Assembly: GCF_031884435.1 (NCBI RefSeq)
Contig: NZ_CP134779.1
Coordinates: forward strand, 5,821,001-5,885,000
Source: Bosea sp. 685
GTDB lineage: Bacteria; Pseudomonadota; Alphaproteobacteria; Rhizobiales; Beijerinckiaceae
Length of the DNA stretch: 64,000 nt
Reading direction: 5' to 3'
How positions within the stretch are numbered: position 1 is the stretch's first letter; the number at the start of each line of letters is the position of its first letter. Below, in pieces: positions 18,069 through 27,067 of this stretch. Both the position numbers and the translations under genes were made by a program. A model generated the notes under the pieces. That model had not been told where the DNA came from. It searched no databases and worked only from the letters and a program-made list of their open reading frames with translations.

Positions 18069-18820
18069 TGGGCGAGACGCTGTCAGGACGCGTCGCGCTC
18101 GTCACGGGCGGAGCGCGCGGGATCGGGCTGGCGATCGCGACAGCGCTGGCGGAAGCCGGCGCGCATGCGATCCTGCATGACCGCGACCGGGAGGCGGCCC
18201 AGGCCGCGACAGCGGCGCTTCTCGGCAGCGGAGCCTCGGCCTCCAGCCTGATCGCCGATCTCGCCGAGCCCCTGGCTCCCGCCGCGATGCTGACGGAACT
18301 TCGGGCGCGCGGAAATGAGCCCGACATTCTCGTGCTCTGCGCCTCCGCGGAAATCCGCGAGAGCTGGGATGCGGTCAGCGACAAGGCCCTGCGTGTCCAG
18401 AGCGAGGTCAACCTGCACGCAACCGTGCGATTGATCCGCAGCTTCCTGCCCGGCATGGTCGCGCGCGGCTTCGGCAGGATCATCGCGATCGGCTCGGTGC
18501 AGGAGGCGCGCGCCAATGCCGACTGCTTCTACTACGCCGCGACCAAGGCGGCACAGACCAGCATGATCCTCACCCTCGCCCGCACGCTGCGCGCCCCGGA
18601 CGTGACCTGCAACGTGATCCAGCCCGGCGCCATCCGGACGGAACGTAATCGCGCGATCCTCACTGAGCCCGGTCGCGAGGCGCTCGCGCTGGAGCGCATC
18701 CCGCTCGGACGGATAGGCGCGCCGCAGGACTGCGCCGGCATCGCGCGGCTGCTGTGCGCGCCCGAGGGCGCCTATATCAACGGCGCCGAGATCGCCGTCG
18801 ATGGCGGCATGCGGCTGTGA
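18068..18820 (+). CDS. SDR family oxidoreductase
   Basis: NAD(P)-dependent dehydrogenase of the classical short-chain type, 250 aa. The cofactor motif TGGARGIG is at 13-20, catalytic Ser143, and YAATK gives Tyr156 and Lys160. It is coupled to the binding-protein gene by a one-base overlap and ends the plus-strand arm of the acid-sugar cluster. With the enolase-superfamily enzyme it would form an oxidation and dehydration route for an imported sugar or sugar acid. The substrate is unknown. Confidence 0.9.
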   Translation: MGETLSGRVALVTGGARGIGLAIATALAEAGAHAILHDRDREAAQAATAALLGSGASASSLIADLAEPLAPAAMLTELRARGNEPDILVLCASAEIRESWDAVSDKALRVQSEVNLHATVRLIRSFLPGMVARGFGRIIAIGSVQEARANADCFYYAATKAAQTSMILTLARTLRAPDVTCNVIQPGAIRTERNRAILTEPGREALALERIPLGRIGAPQDCAGIARLLCAPEGAYINGAEIAVDGGMRL

Positions 18821-18827
18821 CCGTGCT

Positions 18828-18943
18828 CAGAGCATGATGCCGAAAAGTGGGAACCGGTTTTCGGACGACATCATACTCTAACTCTTTGATGAGAGACGGA
18901 TTTAGGTTTCAGACGGGATCACTTTTTGATCCCGTCTGAAACC
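18828..18943. repeat. Composite palindromic intergenic element, copy 2
   Basis: Between convergent genes. The left palindrome surrounds CCGAAAAGTGGGAACCGGTT. The linker is CTCTTTGATGAGAGACGGAT. The right hairpin has perfect 17-bp arms at 18905-18921 and 18927-18943 with a 5-nt loop CTTTT. It has the same arrangement as the copy at 47047-47162 and probably acts as a bidirectional transcript end. Confidence 0.7.
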
Positions 18944-18951
18944 ATCCGGCT

Positions 18952-20568
18952 CTAAGCCGACCGCAGCCGCCCTTCGGCGATATCGCGAGCCTTGTCCTCT
19001 GCAGCCCGTTCCGAGGGTGGACCGTAGCCGCCAGCGCCCGGTGTGATGATCTCGACGATCTGCCCCGCTTCCAGCGCTCCGTCGCCCCTAACGAAGGGGC
19101 CAACGCCGTCACTGAAGACAAAGGAGCCGCCCTGCCCCGACTCGCCGCCGGCGATGCCCCAGGGACGCGAGTTCAGGCGGGAGTTGTCGACATTGAGGCG
19201 GCAGGGAGCCTCGGCGCGGTAGACGCGACGCAGGCCCATGCCGCCGCGATGGCGGCCCTGGCCGCCCGAACCGTCGACCAGTTCGTAGCGCAGCAGCGTC
19301 AGCGGATATTCGACCTCCAGCGCCTCGACCGGCAGGTTCGAGGTGTTGGTCATATGGACATGGACGCCGTCGAGACCATCCTTTGTCGCTCGCGCGCCGG
19401 AACCGCCGCCGATCGTCTCCAGATAGACCCAGAGCTGACCGGAGCCCGGCATCTCGCCGGCGAAGGTCGCCGACGCCGCCGTGCCGCAGCAGGCGGCGAT
19501 CACACGCTCTGGCACAGCCTGCGCGAGCGCCCCATGGATCAGGTCGACGACGCGCTGGCAGGCCGCGATGCGCCCGTTCACCGCTGCCGGGTGGACGCAG
19601 TTCAGCACCGTGCCCTCCTTCGCCGTGACGGTCAGCGGCCGGGCGAGGCCGGCATTGGGCGGGATCGTCGGGTCGGCCACGGTTTTGACCGCGTAATAGA
19701 CCGTCGAGAGCAGCGCGGTGTAGACCATGTTGAAGCCGGCGCGCGCCTGCGGCGGGGATTCGAAAGCGAGCTTCATCTCCTCGCCCGCGACCGTGATCGC
19801 GACCGAGAACGTCATCGGCTCGTCGATTTCGGGATTGTCGAAATAATCCTCGAAAAGATAGACCCCGTCGGGGATCGACTTGATCCCGGCGCGCATCTTG
19901 CGCTCGGCATAATCCTGCAGCGCCTTGCCGGCAGACAGCACGGTCGAGCGTCCGTATTTGTCGCAGAGCGCCCGCACGCGCTCGACACCGAGGCGGTTCG
20001 CCGCCATCTGGGCGCGCAGATCCGAGAGGCGCTCGCGCGGCACCTGGCAGTTGAGCAGGATCAGTTCCTGCACGTCCTTCATCAAAACGCCGCCGTCATA
20101 AAGCCGGATCGGCGGAATGCGCAGGCCTTCCTGGTAGATATGGGCGTGGCCGCGATCGGCGAAATCGGCATGGTGGGCGGTATTGACGGCCCATGCGACC
20201 ATCGTGCCGTCATGGAAGATCGGTTCCGCGAGGACGATATCGGGCAGATGAGTGCCGCCGCCTTCATAAGCGTCATTGCCGATGAAGACGTCGCCGGGCT
20301 TCATCTCGGCGACGGGATGGCGCTTCAGGATATGCGGGATGATGCCGATGAAGGAGCCAAGATGCATCGGGATATGCTCGGCCTGGCAGAGCGTATCGCC
20401 GCCGATGTCGAAGAGCGCGGTCGAGCAGTCGCGGCGCTCCTTGATGTTGGTGGAATAGCTCGCCTTGACCAGCGCCTCACCCATTTCCTCGGTGATCGAG
20501 GCAAAGGAGGAGCCGATGACTTCCACGGTGATCGGATCGACGGTGACGGTGGCGCTGATGATCATCAC
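18952..20568 (-). CDS. hyuB: Hydantoinase B / oxoprolinase family protein
   Basis: Beta subunit of an ATP-dependent hydantoinase/oxoprolinase-type enzyme, 538 aa. It contains the family blocks RRDCSTALFD, PMHLGS, DVFIGNDAYEGGGTHLPD and a C-terminal GGMGLRR segment with a Gly-rich tail. The ATG at 20568 overlaps the stop of hyuA, so both subunits are co-translated. Such pairs open cyclic amides (5-oxoproline, N-methylhydantoin) or carboxylate ketones. The gene is last in the operon led by the frlB-like gene. In an Amadori setting, opening of pyroglutamate-type products is a reasonable guess, not proven. Confidence 0.85.
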   Translation of the reverse strand: MMIISATVTVDPITVEVIGSSFASITEEMGEALVKASYSTNIKERRDCSTALFDIGGDTLCQAEHIPMHLGSFIGIIPHILKRHPVAEMKPGDVFIGNDAYEGGGTHLPDIVLAEPIFHDGTMVAWAVNTAHHADFADRGHAHIYQEGLRIPPIRLYDGGVLMKDVQELILLNCQVPRERLSDLRAQMAANRLGVERVRALCDKYGRSTVLSAGKALQDYAERKMRAGIKSIPDGVYLFEDYFDNPEIDEPMTFSVAITVAGEEMKLAFESPPQARAGFNMVYTALLSTVYYAVKTVADPTIPPNAGLARPLTVTAKEGTVLNCVHPAAVNGRIAACQRVVDLIHGALAQAVPERVIAACCGTAASATFAGEMPGSGQLWVYLETIGGGSGARATKDGLDGVHVHMTNTSNLPVEALEVEYPLTLLRYELVDGSGGQGRHRGGMGLRRVYRAEAPCRLNVDNSRLNSRPWGIAGGESGQGGSFVFSDGVGPFVRGDGALEAGQIVEIITPGAGGYGPPSERAAEDKARDIAEGRLRSA

Positions 20569-22616
20569 GGCGTCTCCAGGATCAGGTTGAGGTAGGGCTC
20601 GACGGTCGCGATCATCCCCGGCAACAGCACGGTGGTCGAATCCATCTGCTCGATGATCGCCGGCCCGGCGATGACATTGCCGGATTTCAGCTTGTCGCGA
20701 TCATAGATCTTGCACGCCACGAAACCGCCGGCCTCGGGGAACCAGACCTCGCGGCTGCCGATGATCGCTTGATCCGATTCCGGCCCGGCATCGGCTTGCG
20801 GCCGGAACTGCGCCTTGGGCACGAAGCCGATCGCCTCGACGCGGTAGGTCACGAGTTGCACCGCCTCGCCTTCGGCGACGAAGCCGTAGAGCCGCTTATG
20901 CGCCTCGGCGAAGCCATCGGCCAAAGCCGCGATGGTCGCGCTCGAGATCTGGCCTTCCGGCACGTCGATCGACAATTCGTAATTCTGGCCCTGATAGCGC
21001 AGATCGGCCGTGCGCCGGAGCTTGCGATCGTTGGGCGCGACCTTCTCCTCGGCGAACCAGTGCTCGCCCTGCGCGACCAGGCCGGCGAAGGCCTCGGTCA
21101 TCGCGCCGACCAGAGCGTCGCCCAATGTGGCAAGGCGGGTGGTGGCGAAATTGGCGCGCAGATCGGTCAGCAGGAGGCCAAGCGCGCAGCCGATGCCGGG
21201 ATTGCGCGGCACGACGATGCGCTTCATCTCCAATTCGCGCGCAAGCCGCGCCGCATGCAGCGGACCGGCGCCGCCAAAGGCGACGAGCGCGTAGTCGCGC
21301 GGGTCATGCCCGCGCTGGACCGAGACGACGCGGATCGCCTTGGCCATGTTGGCGGTGACGACCGAGATGATGCCCTGGGCGGTGGCCATCACGTCGAGGC
21401 CGAGCTGGTCGGCAAGCCGGCTAATCGCCTGCTTCGAGAGATCCTGCCGGATCGGCATGCGGCCGCCGAGCAGATGAGTGGGGTTCAGCGTCTGCAGCAC
21501 GACATTGGCGTCGGTGACGGCGGGCTCCGTCGCGCCGCGATCATAGCAGACCGGGCCGGGATCGGCGCCGGCACTGCGCGGACCGACCTTGAGCAGCCCG
21601 CCGGAATCGATCGCGGCGAGCGAGCCGCCGCCGGCCCCGACGGTGTGGATGTCGAGCATCGGCGCCTTGATCGGATAGCCGTGGACGATCGCGTCGCTGG
21701 CGAACTTCGCCTCGCCGCCGCGCAGCAGCGCGACGTCGGAGGATGTCCCGCCCATATCGAAGGTGATCAGGTTCTCGATGCCGGTCATCTGGCCGATCGC
21801 CTGCGCGGCGACGACGCCGGTGGACGGCCCCGACAGCACGGTGCGCACCGGCAGGCGGGCGGCCATGTCGAAGCCGATGACGCCGCCATTGGACTGCGTC
21901 AGATGCGGTGTCGTGGTGACGCCGAGTTCCGTCAGCCGGTCGGCAAGGCGGCGGATATAGCTCTGCATGACCGGGCCGAGATAGGCGTTCACCACGGCCG
22001 TCGAGATACGCTCATATTCGCGGAACTCGGGCGCGACTTCATGCGAGGCGCAGATGAAGGCCTCCGGGAACTCCTCGGCGACGATGCGCTTGGCAGCCTG
22101 CTCATGGGCGGGATTCACGAAGCCGTAGAGGAAGCCGATTGCCACCGCCTTGACGCCGGCCGCCTTCAGCGCGCGGGCGGCAACCCGCACGCCCTCTTCG
22201 TCGAGCGGAATCTCGACCGAACCGTCATGGCGCAGGCGCTCCGAGACGCCGAAACGCAGATCGCGGGTCACCAGAGGCGGCGCCTTGTCGACCTGGAGAT
22301 CGTAGAGATCGGGGCGCTTCTGGCGGCCGATCTCGATCAGATCGCGGAAGCCCTCGGTGGTGATGAGACCGGTCTTGACGCCGCGATGCTGGATCAGGGC
22401 GTTGGTGCCAACCGTGGTGCCATGACCGAAATAGGCGACTTCGCTCGGCTTGGCGCCGACGCGTTCGGTGCCTTCCTGCGTGCCGCGCGCGATGGCGCGG
22501 GAGGGATCATCCGGCGTGGAGGGCACTTTCCAGACCGCCACCTCACCGGTCGCGTCGTCGAACAGACAGACGTCGGTAAAAGTTCCCCCGGAATCGATCC
22601 CGATCCGCCAAGCCAT
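20565..22616 (-). CDS. hyuA: Hydantoinase A / oxoprolinase family protein
   Basis: ATP-binding alpha subunit partnering hyuB, 683 aa. It has the actin-fold phosphate loop IDSGGTFTD at 5-13, then GHGTTVGTNA, and FDMGGTSSDVA in the central domain, all diagnostic of the family. It starts 16 nt after the sugar kinase gene stop in the same operon. Length and domain order are normal for the hydantoinase/oxoprolinase class. The specific cyclic substrate cannot be told from sequence alone; acetophenone- or acetone-carboxylase-type activity is a possible alternative. Confidence 0.87.
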   Translation of the reverse strand: MAWRIGIDSGGTFTDVCLFDDATGEVAVWKVPSTPDDPSRAIARGTQEGTERVGAKPSEVAYFGHGTTVGTNALIQHRGVKTGLITTEGFRDLIEIGRQKRPDLYDLQVDKAPPLVTRDLRFGVSERLRHDGSVEIPLDEEGVRVAARALKAAGVKAVAIGFLYGFVNPAHEQAAKRIVAEEFPEAFICASHEVAPEFREYERISTAVVNAYLGPVMQSYIRRLADRLTELGVTTTPHLTQSNGGVIGFDMAARLPVRTVLSGPSTGVVAAQAIGQMTGIENLITFDMGGTSSDVALLRGGEAKFASDAIVHGYPIKAPMLDIHTVGAGGGSLAAIDSGGLLKVGPRSAGADPGPVCYDRGATEPAVTDANVVLQTLNPTHLLGGRMPIRQDLSKQAISRLADQLGLDVMATAQGIISVVTANMAKAIRVVSVQRGHDPRDYALVAFGGAGPLHAARLARELEMKRIVVPRNPGIGCALGLLLTDLRANFATTRLATLGDALVGAMTEAFAGLVAQGEHWFAEEKVAPNDRKLRRTADLRYQGQNYELSIDVPEGQISSATIAALADGFAEAHKRLYGFVAEGEAVQLVTYRVEAIGFVPKAQFRPQADAGPESDQAIIGSREVWFPEAGGFVACKIYDRDKLKSGNVIAGPAIIEQMDSTTVLLPGMIATVEPYLNLILETP

Positions 22617-22632
22617 GAAGCCACTCCCGCCT

Positions 22633-23472
22633 TCAGTTCGATGTCATGCCGGGCGGCGTCGACCATGCCGCGCCGTGGCCGAAGCCGCCTTGATATCCGC
22701 AGACCATAGCGGCGTGATCGGCGCCGGCGGCAAGCGCCTCATCCAGACCCGCGCCATGCAGCAGGCGCAGAATGAAGGCGGCGATGAAGCCGTCTCCAGC
22801 GCCCAACGTATCGACGATGCGCGCCTCGCTGATACCGTGCGCGTGGAAAGCGCCGTCAGACAAGGCCATCGAGCCGCGTGCGCCCCGGGTCACGACCGCG
22901 ATCCGCGCGCCCTGACCGGTGCAGCGCTCCAGCAATGCGCGGCACTCCGCATCCGAGCCATTGGGAAAGGACAGGAAGGCGATATCGAGCGCCGGCAGCG
23001 TCGCCGCCAGATTGGCGTCGGTCCAGCGCTCGGAGAAATCATAGGACAGCAGGCGGACAGCGCTGCGTATCGTTCCAAGCTCGGCCTCCAGCTCGCTGTA
23101 GACGCTGGAATGGACGAGATCGAAGCCCGCGACATAGGCTAGGTCGGCGGCGCTGAAGCCGCCCCACTGCCCGCGCACGCCGCGCTCGGAACGCAGGAAG
23201 CGGCGATCATTGCCATCATGGCCGATGAAGGCGCGCGCATTGCCGCCGGGCAGAATACGGCAATGGCCGGTGTCGACGCCCTCCTGCCGCAAGGCGTCTA
23301 CCAACAGCATGCCGGCCTCGTCCGTGCCGATGCAGCCGAGATAGCCAGCCTGCGCGCCGAGCCTGCGGGCGAGCACGGCGACATTGACGGCGTTGCCGCC
23401 GGGAAACTGCAAGCCTCGATCGACATAGGTGTCGACCGTATTGTCGCCTAGGCCGAGCAGCCTGTGGGCCAT
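22633..23472 (-). CDS. frlD: PfkB family sugar kinase, fructoselysine 6-kinase-like
   Basis: Ribokinase-fold kinase of 279 aa. The N-terminal PGGNAVNVAVLARRLG and C-terminal DTLGAGDGF (catalytic Asp227) are the two PfkB signatures. It sits 13 nt downstream of a deglycase gene of the FrlB/FraB type, the arrangement of Amadori-product operons in which this kinase phosphorylates fructosyl-amino acids at C6. The enzyme is short for a ribokinase, as FrlD proteins are. Assignment to FrlD rests on context plus family. Confidence 0.77.
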   Translation of the reverse strand: MAHRLLGLGDNTVDTYVDRGLQFPGGNAVNVAVLARRLGAQAGYLGCIGTDEAGMLLVDALRQEGVDTGHCRILPGGNARAFIGHDGNDRRFLRSERGVRGQWGGFSAADLAYVAGFDLVHSSVYSELEAELGTIRSAVRLLSYDFSERWTDANLAATLPALDIAFLSFPNGSDAECRALLERCTGQGARIAVVTRGARGSMALSDGAFHAHGISEARIVDTLGAGDGFIAAFILRLLHGAGLDEALAAGADHAAMVCGYQGGFGHGAAWSTPPGMTSN

Positions 23473-23485
23473 CGCCGCGCTCCGC

Positions 23486-24499
23486 TCAGTAAGCCACCTT
23501 CCACATATAGCGGCGGGTCGTCAGCGGCTGGTTGTGCAGCACCGAGAGATGCACCGACAAGCGCTTCAGCGCCGATTGCAGGATATAGGGCGCCACGATC
23601 GGGCGGATTTCAGGCGCGATGCCTTTCATCGCGAAATCGCGGGAATCATATTTCATCACGCGCTCGGCATAGGTGTCGCAGAAGCTCGAGACGCGCTCCA
23701 TCAGCGGGCGGCTCGGATCCTCGCCGGTGATCAGGATCAGCGGCGTCGAGCGGTCGACGATCTCGAAAGGACCATGGAAGAACTCGGCCGCCTCGATCGG
23801 GTAGCTGTGCAGCCAGAGCATCTCCATCAGGATGCAGACGCCGAAGACATAGGCCGTGGTGAAGCCCGGCCCCGAGGCGACGTGATAGAAATTCCGGTCC
23901 TTGGCATAGAGCGCCGCGTCCGTCGCGGCGCGCTCCTCGTTCTGCTCGGCCGCATCGGCAATCGCGCCCGGCAAGGCATCGAGCGAGGCGAGCAGCTTGT
24001 CGCCAAGCGGCCAGCCTTCCTTCTCCGTCATGATGCCACCGACCAGAGCCTGCATCAGCATGAACATGGCGATGAAGGATTCGCTGGTGTCGCCGACGAT
24101 GAAATGCTGCGGCACGGCCTGGGCCAGCGGCTTGTCGGCATATTGGCTGAAGGCCACGACCTGGCAGGGCTTGTCCTTCAGGAACCGCGCGGCGGCGACC
24201 GTCTCCGGCGTCGTGCCCGATTTCGAGGCGAGCAGCACCAATGTGCGGCCGTCGAGCCGGGGCGGGTCGATCGCCATGAATTCGGCCGGGAAGTAGCGGC
24301 GCACCTCGATGCCGGGCGAATAATGCTCGAGCCAGTATGCGATGCCGAGCATGGCACGGTTGGCCGAGCCCGCGGCAACGAGATAAATCCGGTCGATACC
24401 CGCCGCGAGCTTGCGGCCGAGCGCGAAAGCCTCGGGCACGGCAGCCTGCGTCTGCGCGAGGCCATCCAGCACGCGGATGCGGTCGTAAGCGATGGACAT
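23486..24499 (-). CDS. frlB: SIS-domain deglycase, FrlB/FraB-like
   Basis: Predicted to split 6-phosphofructosyl-amino acids into glucose 6-phosphate and a free amine, 337 aa. Two SIS folds are present, with the phosphate-binding SKSGTT at 92-97. Glu226 and His242 have the same 16-residue spacing as the catalytic Glu214 and His230 reported for FraB. The C-terminus ends PLTTRRYMWKVAY, the pattern typical of FrlB. It is the first gene of an operon with frlD-like, hyuA and hyuB genes, behind an operator at 24529. The amine released may be lysine, another amino acid or asparagine. Confidence 0.8.
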   Translation of the reverse strand: MSIAYDRIRVLDGLAQTQAAVPEAFALGRKLAAGIDRIYLVAAGSANRAMLGIAYWLEHYSPGIEVRRYFPAEFMAIDPPRLDGRTLVLLASKSGTTPETVAAARFLKDKPCQVVAFSQYADKPLAQAVPQHFIVGDTSESFIAMFMLMQALVGGIMTEKEGWPLGDKLLASLDALPGAIADAAEQNEERAATDAALYAKDRNFYHVASGPGFTTAYVFGVCILMEMLWLHSYPIEAAEFFHGPFEIVDRSTPLILITGEDPSRPLMERVSSFCDTYAERVMKYDSRDFAMKGIAPEIRPIVAPYILQSALKRLSVHLSVLHNQPLTTRRYMWKVAY

Positions 24500-24528
24500 G
24501 AGAGCAAGCCACTTCCTGACAGGCGAGA

Positions 24529-24557
24529 ATTGGTATATACCAATCAGCTATACCAAT
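24529..24557. promoter_or_regulatory. Operator site 1 (TTGGTATATACCAA) with extra half-site
   Basis: ATTGGTATATACCAAT at 24529-24544 is a perfect 16-bp palindrome, followed by a half-site TATACCAAT at 24549-24557. It lies between the frlB-like gene (minus) and the UTRA-GntR regulator gene (plus). A TTGACA hexamer on the minus strand at 24561-24566 lies 17-18 nt upstream of TGGTAT-type bases, so the site would overlap the frlB promoter -10. Matching sites are at 28635 and 28940. Confidence 0.75.
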
Positions 24558-24646
24558 TGCTGTCAAGCATAGTCCAATCAGCACGGATATGTCGTCACCT
24601 GGGTTGGTCTGGCGCGTTTTTCGGCTTCCAGTGACGGGAACCGGGC

Positions 24647-24750
24647 GCTACAGCATCGGACCGAATATCGTATTCGGTCCGATGCTGTAGCTCTTTGATT
24701 TTGCATCGGCTTCTTCCGAAAACCGGATTCCACTTTTCGGGCCGATGCTC
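24647..24750. repeat. Composite palindromic intergenic element, copy 3
   Basis: A perfect inverted repeat with 21-bp arms (24647-24667 and 24671-24691) and a 3-nt TCG loop, then CTCTTTGATTTT. A second palindrome follows, with arms GCATCGGC / GCCGATGC (24703-24750) around CCGAAAACCGGATTCCAC. It is the reverse order of copies 2 and 4. It sits just upstream of the GntR regulator gene. Confidence 0.7.
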
Positions 24751-24795
24751 TATCCCAGTTCAACTGCGACGACGGGAATCCGAGAGACGCCAGCC

Positions 24796-25542
24796 ATGCG
24801 CGAACCCGTGAAGCGGGCCAAGCCGATCTATGTCGAGGTGCAGGACTACCTGCTCGACCTCATCAACGGGCCCGATTACGGCCCGGGAGACCGGATTCCG
24901 TCGGAGCGCGTCCTGGCGGACACGCTGCGCATCAACCGCATGACCGTGCGCAAGGCGATCGACAAGCTGGTCGAGCGCAATGTGCTGGAGCGCAACGGCA
25001 CCAGCGGCACGCGCGTCCCCCTGGTCCAGGTCACGCGCCCGATCGAATTGAGCTCCTCGCTCGGCATCACCCGGATCATCCGCAACTCCGGCGGCAGCCC
25101 CGGCAACAAGCTGCTGCATTTCGGCGAGGAGGCGGCAACCGAGAGCATCGCGCGCCGGCTCGATCTCGCTGCGGGCGCCGACCTCATCATGTTCCGTCGG
25201 CTGCGCACGGTGAATGACGAGCCGTTCTGCATCGAGACGAGCTATCTGCCGGCGGAGCGCTTCGCCGGTCTGGTCGCGGAGGATCTCGTCGCCGGGCAAT
25301 CGCTCTACGCGCTGCTGAAAGCCCGCTACGGCGTCGAGGCCAGCGCCCGCGATCGCGAGATCGGCGTCGGCACCGCGACCGACATGGAAGCCCGCCTGCT
25401 CTCGCTCAAGCCCGGCTCGCCCACCCTGGTGCTGAGGCTGGTGGCGCGCGACGGCGGCGGCACGCCGATCGAATACATGAAATCGGTGAACCACCCCCAC
25501 CACGTCGTCTTCCGCAATTCGACGCCGACCCCGCAGGACTGA
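24796..25542 (+). CDS. GntR family regulator with UTRA domain (FrlR-like)
   Basis: Transcription factor of the HutC subfamily, 248 aa from the ATG at 24796. A longer in-frame start upstream would add a poor 17-residue tail. The winged HTH spans about 8-75 (PSERVLADTLRINRMTVRKA). The UTRA ligand domain follows, with typical LRRLRTVN- and IETSYLP-like elements (MFRRLRTVNDEPFCIETSYL). It is divergent from the frlB-like operon, and the palindromes at 24529, 28635 and 28940 are the best candidates for its sites. The inducer is likely a phosphorylated Amadori sugar. Confidence 0.85.
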   Translation: MREPVKRAKPIYVEVQDYLLDLINGPDYGPGDRIPSERVLADTLRINRMTVRKAIDKLVERNVLERNGTSGTRVPLVQVTRPIELSSSLGITRIIRNSGGSPGNKLLHFGEEAATESIARRLDLAAGADLIMFRRLRTVNDEPFCIETSYLPAERFAGLVAEDLVAGQSLYALLKARYGVEASARDREIGVGTATDMEARLLSLKPGSPTLVLRLVARDGGGTPIEYMKSVNHPHHVVFRNSTPTPQD

Positions 25543-25613
25543 CCAATGCCGCCGCTGATGCCCCGCCCCCGCCGAGAAGCCGGCTCGCCTCCTTCCATCG
25601 GGGCGAGCCTCTG

Positions 25614-26936
25614 ATGGGCATTACCATCGAGACGATCGATCCCGACGCCACATTGCCTGGGAGCAGTGATGTCGTCGTCATCGGCGGCGGCATCATCGGC
25701 ATCATGACGGCGATCTTCCTGGCCAAGGAGGGCGTTTCCGTCACCGTCTGCGAGAAGGGCGAGGTCGGCCACGAGCAGTCCGGGCGCAACTGGGGCTGGG
25801 TCCGGATCATGGGCCGCGACGCCAGCGAAATCCCGCTTGGGCTGGAGAGCATGCGGCTCTGGTCGGAGATGGACAAGCTGGTCGGCGGCGATACCGGCTT
25901 CACCCGCTCGGGCATCGTCTATGTCGCCGACACCCCGGCGAAGCTTGCCGAGCACGAGGCCTGGCTCGACCACGCCAAGCAGTACCAGCTCGATTCACGC
26001 CTGCTGAGCTCGCGTGAGATCGAAAGCGTGCTGCCCGGCTGCAAGCGCGCTTTCGCAGGCGCCCTGTTCACGCCGAGCGATGCGCGCGCCGAACCACAAA
26101 AGGCCGTGCCGGCCATGGCGCGGGCGCTACGGCGGCTCGGCGGGCAGGTGCTGACGCAATGCGCCGTACGCGGCATCGAGACCAAGGCCGGCCGGGTCAG
26201 CGCCGTGGTGACGGAGCGCGGCACGATCGCCTGCCAGCGCGTCGTGCTCGCCGGCGGCGCCTGGTCACGGCTCTTCCTCGGCAATCTCGGCATCGACTTC
26301 CCGCAGCTCAAGGTGCTGGGCTCGGTCCTGCGCACCGAGCCCCTGGACGGCCCGCCTACCCATGCCGTCGGCGGCTCGGACTTTGCCTTCCGCAAGCGTC
26401 AGGACGGCGGCTACACCATCGCCCATCGCGGCGCGAGCGTGGCCGAGATCGTGCCAGACAGTTTCCGCCTGATGGCCGATTTCCTGCCATCCCTCGTCAA
26501 GCAGCGGGATGAATTGAAGCTCCGGCTTGGCCAGCGCTTCCTGGAGGAGGCGAAGACGGTGCGGCGCTGGTCGCTCGACGAGACGACACCCTTCGAGAAA
26601 ACCCGCGTGCTCGATCCGGCGCCTTACGACTCGATCCTGAGCGAAGCGCAGGCCAATCTCGTCGCCGCCTTCCCAGCTTTCAAGGACATGAAGGTCGCTC
26701 AGGCCTGGGGCGGCTTCGTCGATGCGACGCCCGACGCCGTGCCGGTGATCGGCGAAGTGCCGCGCCTGCCCGGCTTCTTCATCGCCAGCGGCTTCTCCGG
26801 CCATGGCTTCGGCATCGGCCCGGGAGCGGGCCGGCTGATCGCCGATCTCGTCGCGGGCAAAACCTCGATGATCGACGCCAAGCCGTTCCGGCTGGAGCGT
26901 TTCGCGCGGCTGGAGCGGACGACGCGGGCGGGGTGA
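25614..26936 (+). CDS. FAD-dependent oxidoreductase, DAO family
   Basis: Flavoprotein of the D-amino-acid-oxidase fold, 440 aa. The FAD-binding GGGIIG is at 24-29, followed by CEKGEVGHEQSGRNWGWVR. The C-terminal SGFSGHGFGIGPGAG closes the flavin site. It may oxidise an amine or D-amino acid and pass electrons to the respiratory chain. It follows the GntR regulator on the same strand after 71 bp. It differs from the second DAO protein at 29481 but shares the GFSGHGFGIGP segment. In an Amadori setting an amine-dehydrogenase role on the liberated or glycated amine is plausible. Confidence 0.87.
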   Translation: MGITIETIDPDATLPGSSDVVVIGGGIIGIMTAIFLAKEGVSVTVCEKGEVGHEQSGRNWGWVRIMGRDASEIPLGLESMRLWSEMDKLVGGDTGFTRSGIVYVADTPAKLAEHEAWLDHAKQYQLDSRLLSSREIESVLPGCKRAFAGALFTPSDARAEPQKAVPAMARALRRLGGQVLTQCAVRGIETKAGRVSAVVTERGTIACQRVVLAGGAWSRLFLGNLGIDFPQLKVLGSVLRTEPLDGPPTHAVGGSDFAFRKRQDGGYTIAHRGASVAEIVPDSFRLMADFLPSLVKQRDELKLRLGQRFLEEAKTVRRWSLDETTPFEKTRVLDPAPYDSILSEAQANLVAAFPAFKDMKVAQAWGGFVDATPDAVPVIGEVPRLPGFFIASGFSGHGFGIGPGAGRLIADLVAGKTSMIDAKPFRLERFARLERTTRAG

Positions 26937-26947
26937 CCTCCCACGTC

Positions 26948-27032
26948 ATGCTCGCCCTTGTGGCGAGCATCGACGTCTTGACCACGGCCGGCGACCAGCA
27001 AAGGCGTGGATGGTCGGGACGAGCCCGACCAT
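26948..27032. terminator. Two hairpins between convergent genes
   Basis: ATGCTCGCC-cttgt-GGCGAGCAT at 26948-26970 and ATGGTCGGG-acgag-CCCGACCAT at 27010-27032 are both perfect 9-bp stems between the convergent genes ending at 26936 and 27068. Neither has a long T tract, so they are hairpin candidates for transcript ends rather than textbook terminators. Confidence 0.5.
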
Positions 27033-27067
27033 GACGAGGTTGGCGTAGCGGCCCGAACGCCGCAGCC

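Noticed and set aside
20769..22709. 646-codon plus-strand frame opposite hyuA
   Set aside because: Low-complexity His/Asp/Arg-rich shadow of a real gene on the other strand.
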